Of a DNA stretch of 64,000 bases, positions 27,340-36,483 are shown in pieces. The position numbers were made by a program, and so were the translations under genes. Position 1 is the stretch's first letter. Each line of letters begins with the position of its first letter. This stretch comes from an uncultured Flavobacteriaceae bacterium (lineage in GTDB: Bacteria; Bacteroidota; Bacteroidia; Flavobacteriales; Flavobacteriaceae), in contig CANMFO010000003.1 in the NCBI GenBank assembly GCA_947497245.1, forward strand, positions 434,001 to 498,000, read 5' to 3'. The notes below the pieces were generated by a model. It was given only the letters and a program-made list of their open reading frames with translations. It was not told the origin of the DNA and made no database searches.

Positions 27340-27368
27340 AAAAAAGGGTTGCCCGTTAGAACAACCCT
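27340..27368 (-). terminator. Intrinsic terminator-like hairpin after susD
   Basis: On the minus strand AGGGTTG (27368 to 27362) pairs perfectly with CAACCCT (27351 to 27345) across a 10-base loop, followed by a T-run (27345-27340). It lies between the susD stop and the first FG-GAP gene, so it likely lowers expression of the lipoprotein block relative to SusC/SusD. Confidence 0.75.
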
Positions 27369-27390
27369 CGAAAATAGAAAATCTTTACTA

Positions 27391-28977
27391 TTAGTACCCC
27401 GGGTTCTGTGTTAAAGTACCTCCGGAGGCATCGATTTGATTCTGTGGAATCGGGAACACACTTCTGAACGAATCGCTATTGGTCTTAAATTGCCATGAGT
27501 CGTGGAATTTCCCGAAACGGATCATGTCCGTTCTGCGACTTGATTCCTGGAACATTTCCCTTCCCCTCTCATCGAAGAAACCGTCTGCGTCAATAGATCC
27601 AAGCGGGGCCACGCCAGCTCTTGTCCGTAGGGCGTTCACATCGGGCAGGGCCAAGCTCCAATCGCCTGCTGCCCGGGAAATTGCCTCTGCACGCAATAAA
27701 TGTACGTCGCCCAACCTTACAATTGGGTAGTCGTTGTTCATGTCCTGTCTTCCAAAGAGTTCGAAACTGAACTTGTACATTCTTACTCCGCCCTGTCTAA
27801 GGCTATTGGGCTCCAATTCGTTGGTCGAAGGCGTGTAGTTGATTTCCAAATCGTCATCGTCCGCAGCAAAATCGAGTAGCGGGTTTCCAGTAAAATCGGT
27901 CTGGGGCCCCACCAAGAAATTGGCTTTTTTTCTAAGGTCCCCATCCTCATAACTGTTGTAGAACTCTTCCAAAACGGCAAATCCGTTCCACGGCTGGGCA
28001 TCGAGTCCCCAGGTCAACTGACTTGGACCGTGCAAGGTCATTTGTGTGAAATTCATACCCGTGGCACTGGTCTCATCGTATTCTATCGACCATATGATCT
28101 CAGGGTTGTTCTCGTTCAGCGGTGCAAATACCGCCGCATATCCTTCCAATGTCTCCGGGTCGGAGGCGACGTCCGGTCTTTTCGCAAGGTTTGGAGTGGT
28201 ACAGCCCACAGAACAGAGTTGATAGGGTGAATTATCTATGATATAGGTCGCGGCCCACCCTGCTTCGTCATATCGGGGTGTCCCAACGTATACCTCTGCA
28301 TTGAGGTACAATTTGGATAACATGGCCAACGCGGCATATTGGTTGATCCTATAGTTGGAAATTTCCGTATTCAGCGGACTTCCGGAAAGGTCCATACTTG
28401 CGGTAACCGCAGAAATCCCCAAAGAGGCCAATAGTTCACTTTCCACAAAGGCAAATACTGCATCCCTCTCGGATTGTGGTGCATCGGCCCCTGCGGAGGT
28501 AATAATCTTTACCCGACCGTATAGGTCTAAAAGTCTCCAATAAAAGTAGGCCCGTAGCGCTCTTATCTGCGCCGTCTCATTGGCATCCAGACTACCGGCA
28601 AGTGCCGTATTGCATTCCCCGATCCCGGCATAGGCGTCTGTCCAGGCGTTATCTATACGGTTCAGGGAAGAGTCCCAGGTATGCCGGTGCAAATTGATCC
28701 AAATACCACCATCGAACCAGTCGCCCCCTTTTTGGCCGACCATCATTTCATCACTGGTAAGGGACTGCAAGGGAAAATATCCCCCATTGGTCGCCGATCC
28801 GGCCCTAAGTCTTGAGAAGGGCGCCAGAAGCGCTCCTCCACCTCCACCTCCGCCTGCGGAGATTCCATCATTTGAAAATTCCGTAACGAGGGAATCTTCC
28901 AATTCGTCTTCTAGGTCAGTACATGAAAATGCGATGAGCACGGTACTGAGCAGTGTTAATTTAATAATGCGTTTCAT
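27391..28977 (-). CDS. SusD/RagB-family surface glycan-binding lipoprotein
   Basis: A 528-residue lipoprotein (LIAFSCTDLEDELED; the acidic run after Cys fits surface export). It shows the SusD pattern: an N-terminal helical part with LHRHTWDSSLNRIDNAWTDA and AQIRALRAYFYWRLLDLYG, and the C-terminal YPIVRLGDVHLLRAEAISRA and FDERGREMFQESSRRTDMIRFG. It would act as the lid over the SusC channel and hold the ligand. An unusual run of seven glycines (about residues 44-50) follows the signal region. It lies 9 bp downstream of susC. The ligand is not predictable. Confidence 0.95.
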   Translation of the reverse strand: MKRIIKLTLLSTVLIAFSCTDLEDELEDSLVTEFSNDGISAGGGGGGGALLAPFSRLRAGSATNGGYFPLQSLTSDEMMVGQKGGDWFDGGIWINLHRHTWDSSLNRIDNAWTDAYAGIGECNTALAGSLDANETAQIRALRAYFYWRLLDLYGRVKIITSAGADAPQSERDAVFAFVESELLASLGISAVTASMDLSGSPLNTEISNYRINQYAALAMLSKLYLNAEVYVGTPRYDEAGWAATYIIDNSPYQLCSVGCTTPNLAKRPDVASDPETLEGYAAVFAPLNENNPEIIWSIEYDETSATGMNFTQMTLHGPSQLTWGLDAQPWNGFAVLEEFYNSYEDGDLRKKANFLVGPQTDFTGNPLLDFAADDDDLEINYTPSTNELEPNSLRQGGVRMYKFSFELFGRQDMNNDYPIVRLGDVHLLRAEAISRAAGDWSLALPDVNALRTRAGVAPLGSIDADGFFDERGREMFQESSRRTDMIRFGKFHDSWQFKTNSDSFRSVFPIPQNQIDASGGTLTQNPGY

Positions 28978-28986
28978 AGTTTTTTT

Positions 28987-31900
28987 TTAAAAGTTAACGT
29001 TAATACCCAAGGTAAAAGTACGTGCCGTAAAATAGCTGTTCCTTCTATCGATACCAGGGGCTAGCGGATTCGGGTTGTTCTGTTGGATAGCACCATTGTT
29101 AATATTGATCGTGCTATTGGCACTACTGTTGGCGCCAAAATCCTGCAATGCCGGCTCTGGGTCCGTACCGGTATAGTTCGTGATGGTGAAGAGGTTTTGA
29201 CCCGACAGCGACAACCTAATATCCTTAATGTAGTCGGAGTTGAGGTTGAAGTTATAGCCTACGGAAAGGTTGTCCAATCGAACAAAATCCGCTTTTTCAA
29301 CGTAGTAATCACTGAACTGTGCCGTCTTGATATCGGATCTTTGCAGATCGGTATTGATAAAGTTGTACGAAGCCTGGGATCCAATGATCGGCTCATAAAA
29401 AGCACGGAACGAATTTACCAGGCTATGGCCGAAGGCTCCCCTGAAAAAGGCATTGATGTCCCAGTTGCCAATGGTCACTTGATTGGTCCATCCCAATTCA
29501 AAATCCGGAAGACCCTTGCCCAATACCGCAAAATCTGCATTATCATCTAGGGCGCTTCCCTGGCCCGTGATCAATTGCCCGTCCCCATTGATATCAACTA
29601 GGATAGGTGTGCCGGCGGCATCTACTTCCCCTGAAAATCTCGGTCCCCAAATTTGACCTACTTCATCACCTTCCCTAACCAGGATCACATTGGTGTCGTT
29701 CTGGCCCGGTGAACCCAAGTTCGCGATTACCTGATCGCCCTGGGCATTTTCCTTCAAGGTGGTCTTGTAGGTAGAGAAAACAAGCCCGGTATTGTAGCTT
29801 AGATTTTCTTTTTTGATTACGTCGTAGTTAACGGTCAATTCCACACCATTGGTTTTTAGTTTCCCCGCGTTTTCAAAACGGGTACTGATACCGTTGAACA
29901 AGGCAGCATCCACGTTTGCCTGGATGATAAAGTCGTTGATGTCCCTGGTGTATATGTCCAATGTGGCGGACAAGCGGTCCGTGGCATATTCAATACCAAA
30001 GTTAAGCTCCGCCTTTTCCTCCCATTTTAAGTCTGGATTCGGTGCATTGTTTGCGTTGGAAGTGCCCGAGCCACTTTGCCCGTTCGCCCCATTGGTTACC
30101 CCGAAAGTTGTGGCAAACAAACCGACCTGTGGAGGGATCGCTCCCGTAACTCCATATCCGATCCTTGCCTTCAACAGGTTCACGTTGTCCAATTGCAGGT
30201 ATTTGTTCAAATCCGCTCCGACGGCGACCGCTGGGAAAAGCCCCCACTGGTTGTCCGTACCGAAACGACTGGAACCTTCCCTTCTCAAGGAAGCATTCAA
30301 ATAGATGGCGTCGTCAAAGGTGGCGTTCAGCCTACCGAAGAAGGCGATGATCCGGTCCCCGTCCCTTCTGTCCGAGTTTGCCGTGATACGCCCTGCTTCC
30401 AAAAGATCCTGGGCAGTTTCGATACTGTTGCTAAAGTCAAAACTTACGTTCGGCGGGAAATCGCCCAATTGAAAAAAGACGTTGTTGAAATCCGTTTCCT
30501 GGAACGAATACCCTCCCGTTAGGGTAAAGCTTCCCAGTTCGCCCAGAGTGTTGGTGTAGGTGGCAAAACCTTCCAACAGGGTGAAGCGTTCCTCCTCTGT
30601 TAGGAAATTGGCCAGTCCCCGAGCTGTCGGACTTACCGCGTTACCTCTCCATAACAAGGTTGTGGGGAAGTACTGGTCCCTAGTCCGCTTGATATTCTGG
30701 CCGGCTACATTGATATTGGCCGATAGATTGTCGGTCAGCCGATAATTGAAGTTCAAGTTGTAGTTCAGCGTATTGGCCGTTCCGTCATTTTCAGCTTGGC
30801 GTGCTATCGAAGCCGGGTTGAAGCTATCGAACAATCCCAATGTTTCAAAGAACCCCCCATACTGCGATGTGGCAAATGGAAAAGGTGCATCATTTCCAAA
30901 AACAGGAGCTGTGGGGTTGTAGGTCACTGCATAGCGCAATGCCTCGTTGTAGCCAAATTTGCTGTCCCTTTGCGTAAGGGCCGTGTTGAAATCTATTTTC
31001 AGTTTATCGTCGAACAAGCGGGCCGTAAGATTGGTACGGGCGTTGACCTGTTTGAAACCCGAATTGTATAGGATACCGTCGGTTTTTCTAAAGTTGGCCG
31101 AAACGCGATAGGCAACATCGCTGGTGCCGCCAACGGCCGCAACATTGTGTACTTGTGAAAATCCTGTTTGGGTGACCTCATCGACCCAATCGGTAGCACT
31201 GCCCAAATCATTTCCTCCTTCGGCCAAAAATTGCTGGGCGCTCATAACATCTATTGAATTGGCTATGGATGAGGTAGCGAACTGTCCGTTATAGGTCAAC
31301 TGGAGCGGTTGGCCCGTTTTACCGGACTTCGTAGTTACGAGAATTACACCACTGGACCCTCGCGTACCGTAGATCGCCGCTGCGGAACCGTCCTTGAGCA
31401 CGGTAATGTTTTCGATGTCATTGGGGTCCACATTGTTCAATGTGCCGCCCAATACCCCGTCTATGACCACCAAAGGTTCTTGGTTACCCCCAATCGTGGA
31501 AATACCCCTTAGGCGTATGGTCGCATTGGTGTTCGGGTCCCCACCCTTGTTGTAAGCGGTAAGCCCCGCTACCTTTCCTTGCAAAAGTTGGGTAGGTTCG
31601 TTGATCACCCCTTGGTTAAAGTCTTCGACCCCTACGCTGGTAACCGCAGTGGTGATTTCTTTTTTCTGTTGGCTACCATAACCTACGATGACCACTTCCT
31701 CCAATGCTTGTGCATCTTCTTCCAATATCACATCGATAGTGGTCTGGTCGCCGACAGTTATTTCCTGTCCTTTGTATCCAATATAGCTGAATACCAAGAT
31801 AGCATCGCTATCCGCACTGATGGTATAGTTCCCATCGAAATCGGTCTGTGTGCCCGTAGTCGTGCCCTTAATCACGATACTGGCACCCGGTAAAGGCCCG

Positions 31901-32001
31901 CTAGCGTCGGAAACCGTACCGGTTACTTCCTGTGCCTGCGACAGCCCAAAGCACAAAAATGCCCCGACAATCATCAAGCTTTTTAGTAGTGTAATCTTCA
32001 T
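28987..32001 (-). CDS. SusC/RagA-family TonB-dependent outer-membrane receptor
   Basis: A 1004-residue receptor. After a signal peptide ending near QAQ comes a carboxypeptidase-regulatory-like domain (VTGTVSDASGPLPGASIVIKG). Next is EEVVIVGYGSQQKKEITTAV, the TonB-box/SusC signature, the plug domain with DPNDIENITVLKDGSAAAIYG, and a 22-strand-type barrel ending in TFTLGINVNF. It should import oligosaccharides across the outer membrane using TonB energy, with SusD as partner. It is the first gene of the minus-strand cluster and diverges from the LacI regulator across a 325-bp gap rich in ATGTTAA motifs, which suggests control by that regulator. Confidence 0.97.
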   Translation of the reverse strand: MKITLLKSLMIVGAFLCFGLSQAQEVTGTVSDASGPLPGASIVIKGTTTGTQTDFDGNYTISADSDAILVFSYIGYKGQEITVGDQTTIDVILEEDAQALEEVVIVGYGSQQKKEITTAVTSVGVEDFNQGVINEPTQLLQGKVAGLTAYNKGGDPNTNATIRLRGISTIGGNQEPLVVIDGVLGGTLNNVDPNDIENITVLKDGSAAAIYGTRGSSGVILVTTKSGKTGQPLQLTYNGQFATSSIANSIDVMSAQQFLAEGGNDLGSATDWVDEVTQTGFSQVHNVAAVGGTSDVAYRVSANFRKTDGILYNSGFKQVNARTNLTARLFDDKLKIDFNTALTQRDSKFGYNEALRYAVTYNPTAPVFGNDAPFPFATSQYGGFFETLGLFDSFNPASIARQAENDGTANTLNYNLNFNYRLTDNLSANINVAGQNIKRTRDQYFPTTLLWRGNAVSPTARGLANFLTEEERFTLLEGFATYTNTLGELGSFTLTGGYSFQETDFNNVFFQLGDFPPNVSFDFSNSIETAQDLLEAGRITANSDRRDGDRIIAFFGRLNATFDDAIYLNASLRREGSSRFGTDNQWGLFPAVAVGADLNKYLQLDNVNLLKARIGYGVTGAIPPQVGLFATTFGVTNGANGQSGSGTSNANNAPNPDLKWEEKAELNFGIEYATDRLSATLDIYTRDINDFIIQANVDAALFNGISTRFENAGKLKTNGVELTVNYDVIKKENLSYNTGLVFSTYKTTLKENAQGDQVIANLGSPGQNDTNVILVREGDEVGQIWGPRFSGEVDAAGTPILVDINGDGQLITGQGSALDDNADFAVLGKGLPDFELGWTNQVTIGNWDINAFFRGAFGHSLVNSFRAFYEPIIGSQASYNFINTDLQRSDIKTAQFSDYYVEKADFVRLDNLSVGYNFNLNSDYIKDIRLSLSGQNLFTITNYTGTDPEPALQDFGANSSANSTININNGAIQQNNPNPLAPGIDRRNSYFTARTFTLGINVNF

Positions 32002-32326
32002 AAATGTTAATTTAATTTGAGTTAATTTAATTTCAGAGATTCCTAAGTTGTTAAAAATATGTAAAAAAGACGTTAATGCCGTATTCTGGGTAAATCAACA
32101 TTTCACGCAAACGGTTTCGTGTTGATAACTTTTTCAATATATCATAATATTAACACTATGTCCCACAAGCTAAACAATTCTTACAAGAATGAATGTTAAA
32201 TTCCCAAATCCTTAGTTTTTATTAAATATACTGTTTTTTTCTTTTGTTTAGCCTTTAAAAAAAAGGCTTAAACCGTCTGTCGATAATGTTAAATAATAAC
32301 ATTTGATTAAGAATTGTTTTTTTTAA
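32002..32326. promoter_or_regulatory. Divergent susC/lacI control region with repeated ATGTTAA half-sites
   Basis: This AT-rich 325-bp gap has no gene. ATGTTAA occurs at 32004, 32193, 32286 and 32327, and the inverse TTAACAT at 32355. Two occurrences form palindromes: ATGTTA-AATAA-TAACAT (32286-32302) and AAATGTTAA (32325-32333) paired with TTAACATTT (32355-32363). The 14-mer TAAATGTTAATTTA appears beside both flanking genes (32001-32014 and 32324-32337). A separate inverted repeat AGCCTTT-AAAAA-AAAGGCT lies at 32250-32268. I see no perfect TAnnTTTG. The symmetry suggests operators for the adjacent LacI-type protein. Confidence 0.5.
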
Positions 32327-33394
32327 ATGTTAATTTACCTTCCAGGCAACCATTTTAACATTTTCGGTTTGAAAAAAAAGATTACCCTGAAGCATATTGC
32401 CCGGGAATTGGAAGTCTCGATTTCCACGGTTTCCAAAGCGCTCAAGAACAGCGAGGAAATTGGACGGGATACCAAGGAAAAAGTGCAGGCCTTTGCCAAG
32501 CTGTACAATTACAAGCCGAACAATATTGCCATTAGTCTTAAGAATAAGCGTACCAAGAATATTGGGGTGGTCATTCCGGCCATTGTCCACTATTTTTTTA
32601 CCACGGTGTTCCGAGGGATTGAAAAATACGCCAATGCGCACGGCTACAATGTCATCGTTTGTGTTTCTGATGAATCGTTTGACAAGGAGGTAATAAATAT
32701 GGAAATGCTGGCCAATGGGAGCATCGATGGTTTTATTATGTCGCTTTCGGCGGAAACCCAGCAAAAGGGAGATTTCAATCACCTTAAGGAAGTCACCGAG
32801 CAGGGTATTCCATTGGTGCTGTTCGATCGCGTAACAGAGGAGGTTGCCTGTGATAAAGTGATAATCAATGATACCGAAATTGCCTATCAGGCAGCGGAAA
32901 AATTGATTAAGGATGGCAGAAAAAAAATTGCCCTGATCACTACCTATGGGTATTTCAATGTCAGCCAGAAAAGGGCGGAGGGTTATAGGAAGGCCTTGAT
33001 CGATCATGGCCTGGACTATACCGAGGATCTGATATTGCAATTGCCCTATAGGGAAATCAATGAAGAGAGCATCCTCGATTTTTTTGATAACAACCAAATC
33101 GATGCGGTGCTGTGCGTGAATGAACTTTTCGCCATTCTTTGCATGAAATTGATCCAAAAAAGGGGCTTCCACGTTCCAAAGGACATATCGTTCATCGGAT
33201 TTACCGATGGTATTCTATCTCGATATGCCTCTCCCGCTTTGACAACGGTGGCACAGCACGGTGATAGGATGGGCGAGGTCGCCGCCCAAATGCTGATTGA
33301 AAGAATAGAAAGTGATATCGATGAGGATGAGGAAACGTTCCGAACCGAAATTATCGGCGCGACACTGATAGAACGGGAATCCACATGCAACTAA
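32327..33394 (+). CDS. LacI-family transcriptional regulator
   Basis: A protein of up to 355 residues. The LacI helix-turn-helix is plain: ITLKHIARELEVSISTVSKALKNS, followed by the hinge region and a periplasmic-binding-protein-like ligand domain (NIGVVIPAIVHYFFTTVFRG to the C-terminus). A TTG at 32369 would start the protein right at LKKKITLKHIA, as is usual for the family. I report the ATG at 32327 but consider the TTG at least as likely, since TspO in this window also appears to use TTG. It heads a plus-strand module with phosphoglucomutase, GH65 and GH13 genes, so it probably senses a maltose-type sugar and also controls the divergent susC operon. Confidence 0.92.
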   Translation: MLIYLPGNHFNIFGLKKKITLKHIARELEVSISTVSKALKNSEEIGRDTKEKVQAFAKLYNYKPNNIAISLKNKRTKNIGVVIPAIVHYFFTTVFRGIEKYANAHGYNVIVCVSDESFDKEVINMEMLANGSIDGFIMSLSAETQQKGDFNHLKEVTEQGIPLVLFDRVTEEVACDKVIINDTEIAYQAAEKLIKDGRKKIALITTYGYFNVSQKRAEGYRKALIDHGLDYTEDLILQLPYREINEESILDFFDNNQIDAVLCVNELFAILCMKLIQKRGFHVPKDISFIGFTDGILSRYASPALTTVAQHGDRMGEVAAQMLIERIESDIDEDEETFRTEIIGATLIERESTCN

Positions 33395-33411
33395 AAAGTA
33401 TACCACAGGGG

Positions 33412-34071
33412 ATGAACATGGGTAGAACAGGATTTATATTTGATTTGGACGGGGTCATAGTCGATACCGCAAAATACCATTATTTGGCCTGGAAGAAATT
33501 GGCCGATGAACTGGGCATCTCGTTCACCGAAGAAGACAATGAAAACTTCAAAGGGGTCAGTCGAAATCGCTGTTTGGAGATTTTACTGGAAATGGGCGAT
33601 CTAACGGTTTCCCAAGCACAGTTCAGTGCCTGGTTGGCCGAAAAAAATGAAGACTACCTGGCGTACATAGCCGGTATGGACGAAACGGAAATCCTTCCCG
33701 ACGTTCCCAGGGCATTGGAACATTTAAGGGGCCGGAACGTTCCCATAGCATTGGGATCGGCAAGCAAAAATGCCGCGCCTATTTTGGAAAAGGTACAACT
33801 ATTGCCTTATTTTGATACCTTGGTCGATGGAAACAGCGTAACCAAGGCGAAACCCGACCCGGAAGTGTTTTTGATCGCCGCCGAAAAGTTGGGGGTTGCC
33901 CCGGAAGACTGCGTAGTGTTCGAAGATGCCGTTGCCGGCATTGAGGCAGCCAACAACGCGGGGATGACGAGCATTGGTATCGGTGATGCGGACATACTCG
34001 ACAAAGCCGATTACAATTTCAAGGACTTTACAGAGATAGATACGGAGTTTTTGGATGATTTATTACGATAG
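33412..34071 (+). CDS. pgmB: Beta-phosphoglucomutase
   Basis: A 219-residue HAD-superfamily protein. The nucleophile motif GFIFDLDGVIVDTAKYHYLAW has both Asp residues, and the cap includes KGVSRNRCLEIL, typical of beta-phosphoglucomutase. The motif IALGSASKNA and the GxEDAxxGIxAA-type FEDAVAGIEAANNAG complete the site. It converts beta-glucose 1-phosphate to glucose 6-phosphate. This is exactly the product made by the neighbouring GH65 phosphorylase, so the pair forms a pathway. The ATG at 33412 avoids overlap with lacI; ATG 33418 is also possible. Confidence 0.95.
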   Translation: MNMGRTGFIFDLDGVIVDTAKYHYLAWKKLADELGISFTEEDNENFKGVSRNRCLEILLEMGDLTVSQAQFSAWLAEKNEDYLAYIAGMDETEILPDVPRALEHLRGRNVPIALGSASKNAAPILEKVQLLPYFDTLVDGNSVTKAKPDPEVFLIAAEKLGVAPEDCVVFEDAVAGIEAANNAGMTSIGIGDADILDKADYNFKDFTEIDTEFLDDLLR

Positions 34072-34175
34072 GCAACAGTAAATACGGTACTTTCTTTATG
34101 GGGCCTTCCCTGAAGTTAGGCCTGGAAAATACAACAAGGTAAAAACCAGTTCCAGATAACTAATCAACACATCCC

Positions 34176-36482
34176 ATGAACCAAGACTACATAAAACCAG
34201 ACCCATGGTCGATTATTGAAGAGGGCTTTGACAAGGAAATGGTGAAATCCTCCGAGAGTCTTTTTAGCATTGGAAACGGTGCTATGGGACAACGCGCCAA
34301 TTTTGAGGAGAGGTACTCCGGGAGCACTTTTCAGGGAAGCTATATTGCCGGGGTCTACTATCCGGACAAAACAAGGGTAGGCTGGTGGAAGAACGGTTAC
34401 CCGGAATATTTCGCCAAGGTATTGAACGCCCCCAACTGGATCGGTATCGATATAAGCATCAACGGAGAACCATTGGATCTGAACAGTTGCAAGACGGTAA
34501 AAGACTTTCGTAGGGAGCTTCATATGAGGGAGGGCTGGTATGCCAGAAGCTTTAGGGCTACCCTTCCCAACGATTGTACCATTGTCGTAAAAACGACCCG
34601 TTTCCTTAGCTTGGATCTGGACGAGGTCGGTGCTATCAAATATGAGATCGGTGCGGCGGAAGCCGATGTGGAGGTGGAAATAAGGCCGTATTTGGACAGT
34701 GGGATCAAAAACCACGACACCAATTGGGACGATAAGTTCTGGAACACCACGGCAGTGCATTCCGATGGCCCCCAGGCGTTTGTCGAGGCACATACCATGA
34801 AGACCAATTTTGCGACCTGCACCTTCATGGAGGCCCAATTGTTCCATCAGGGGAAAAGAACGGGTGGCCGTCCGTCCGTGACCGAAAGGGAGATGTACGT
34901 CGGGCATGGATATGCACAATCCCTAAAAAAAGGAGAGACCCTGGAACTGCATAAATTTGGAGGGTATACCGTTTCCCGAAACCACGGGACCGCCGATCTG
35001 GTCGTAGCGGCCAAAGCGGCACTCAAACAAGCTACCGACCTCGGTTTCGACGCCCTTTTGGAAAAACAAAAACAAGCTTGGGCCAAAATTTGGGAGATGA
35101 GCGATATTACCATAGGGGGCGATGTGAAAGCGCAGCAGGGAATCCGGTTTAACATTTTTCAGTTGAACCAGACTTATCTTGGAAAGGACAGTCGATTGAA
35201 CATCGGCCCCAAGGGATTTACTGGAGAAAAATACGGAGGGAGCACCTATTGGGATACCGAAGCCTACTGCATTCCCTTTTATATGGCCACCAAGGACCAG
35301 CAAGTGGCGCGAAACCTCTTGAAATATCGCTATAACCATTTGGAAAAGGCCATTGAAAATGCAGAAAAATTGGGTTTTTCAAGGGGAGCGGCCTTATATC
35401 CCATGGTGACCATGAACGGGGAGGAATGTCACAACGAGTGGGAGATCACCTTTGAGGAGATCCACCGGAACGGTGCCATTGCCTTTGCTATATACAACTA
35501 CTATCGGTTTACGGGAGACTATTCCTATATCCCCGATATGGGCCTGGAAGTACTGATCGGGATCGCGCGTTTTTGGCAGCAGCGCGCCACCCTATCAAAA
35601 GACAAGGATAAATATGTCATTCTCGGGGTTACGGGCCCCAACGAATACGAGAACAATGTGAACAACAATTGGTACACCAATTATTTGGCAAAGTGGTGCA
35701 TCGACTATACCCTGGAACAATTGGGTAAGGTAAAGGACGGTTATCCGGAAGATTACCATCGTATTATGGGCATCACCAAACTGACCGAAGCGGAAACCGA
35801 ACAGTGGGAGGCAGTGGCCGGAAACATGTATTTTCCCCGGTCCGGGAAACTTGGGATATTTTTACAGCAGGATGGCTTTTTGGACAAAGAATTGGTTACC
35901 GTTGGAGATCTCGACAAGAAACAACGGCCCATCAACCAAAAATGGAGCTGGGACCGTATCTTGCGCTCCCCCTACATCAAACAGGCCGATGTATTGCAAG
36001 GTTTTTACCTTTTCGAAGATCATTTTACAAGGGAGGAACTGCAAAGACATTTCGACTTTTACGAGCCGTTCACGGTTCACGAATCTTCACTTTCCCCTTG
36101 CGTACATAGTATTCAGGCGGCCAAGCTTGACCGTATGGAACAGGCCTACACCTTTTACCTAAGAACTTCCAGGCTAGATCTTGATGATTACAACAAGGAG
36201 GTCGAGGAAGGCTTACATATCACTTCTATGGCAGGTACTTGGATGAGCATCGTCGAGGGCTTTGGCGGCATGCGGGTGATCGATGATAAATTATCTTTTT
36301 CGCCGAGAATTCCCGAGCAATGGAAATCGTACTCCTTTAAAGTGAATTTCAGGAACCGTATTTTGAAGGTTACCGTGGAGCAGGATGGCGCTACCTTCGA
36401 ATTGGATGGGGACCAAGAAATGTCGATTCGGGTCAATGGCGAAAGGAAGGTGCTTAACCCCAAGACCAAAACTTCGCCCTAA
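34176..36482 (+). CDS. GH65 disaccharide phosphorylase, probable maltose phosphorylase
   Basis: A 768-residue cytoplasmic protein of glycoside hydrolase family 65. Recognisable regions are SIGNGAMGQRANFEE near the N-terminus, the catalytic-domain stretch STYWDTEAYCIPFYM, and GVTGPNEYENN, whose Glu490 corresponds to the general acid. The family splits maltose (or trehalose, kojibiose) with phosphate into glucose and beta-glucose 1-phosphate. Length and the adjacent beta-phosphoglucomutase fit maltose phosphorylase, but the exact linkage is inferred. No signal peptide. It starts 104 bp after pgmB, and the GH13 gene begins one base after its stop codon. Confidence 0.93.
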   Translation: MNQDYIKPDPWSIIEEGFDKEMVKSSESLFSIGNGAMGQRANFEERYSGSTFQGSYIAGVYYPDKTRVGWWKNGYPEYFAKVLNAPNWIGIDISINGEPLDLNSCKTVKDFRRELHMREGWYARSFRATLPNDCTIVVKTTRFLSLDLDEVGAIKYEIGAAEADVEVEIRPYLDSGIKNHDTNWDDKFWNTTAVHSDGPQAFVEAHTMKTNFATCTFMEAQLFHQGKRTGGRPSVTEREMYVGHGYAQSLKKGETLELHKFGGYTVSRNHGTADLVVAAKAALKQATDLGFDALLEKQKQAWAKIWEMSDITIGGDVKAQQGIRFNIFQLNQTYLGKDSRLNIGPKGFTGEKYGGSTYWDTEAYCIPFYMATKDQQVARNLLKYRYNHLEKAIENAEKLGFSRGAALYPMVTMNGEECHNEWEITFEEIHRNGAIAFAIYNYYRFTGDYSYIPDMGLEVLIGIARFWQQRATLSKDKDKYVILGVTGPNEYENNVNNNWYTNYLAKWCIDYTLEQLGKVKDGYPEDYHRIMGITKLTEAETEQWEAVAGNMYFPRSGKLGIFLQQDGFLDKELVTVGDLDKKQRPINQKWSWDRILRSPYIKQADVLQGFYLFEDHFTREELQRHFDFYEPFTVHESSLSPCVHSIQAAKLDRMEQAYTFYLRTSRLDLDDYNKEVEEGLHITSMAGTWMSIVEGFGGMRVIDDKLSFSPRIPEQWKSYSFKVNFRNRILKVTVEQDGATFELDGDQEMSIRVNGERKVLNPKTKTSP

Positions 36483-36483
36483 T

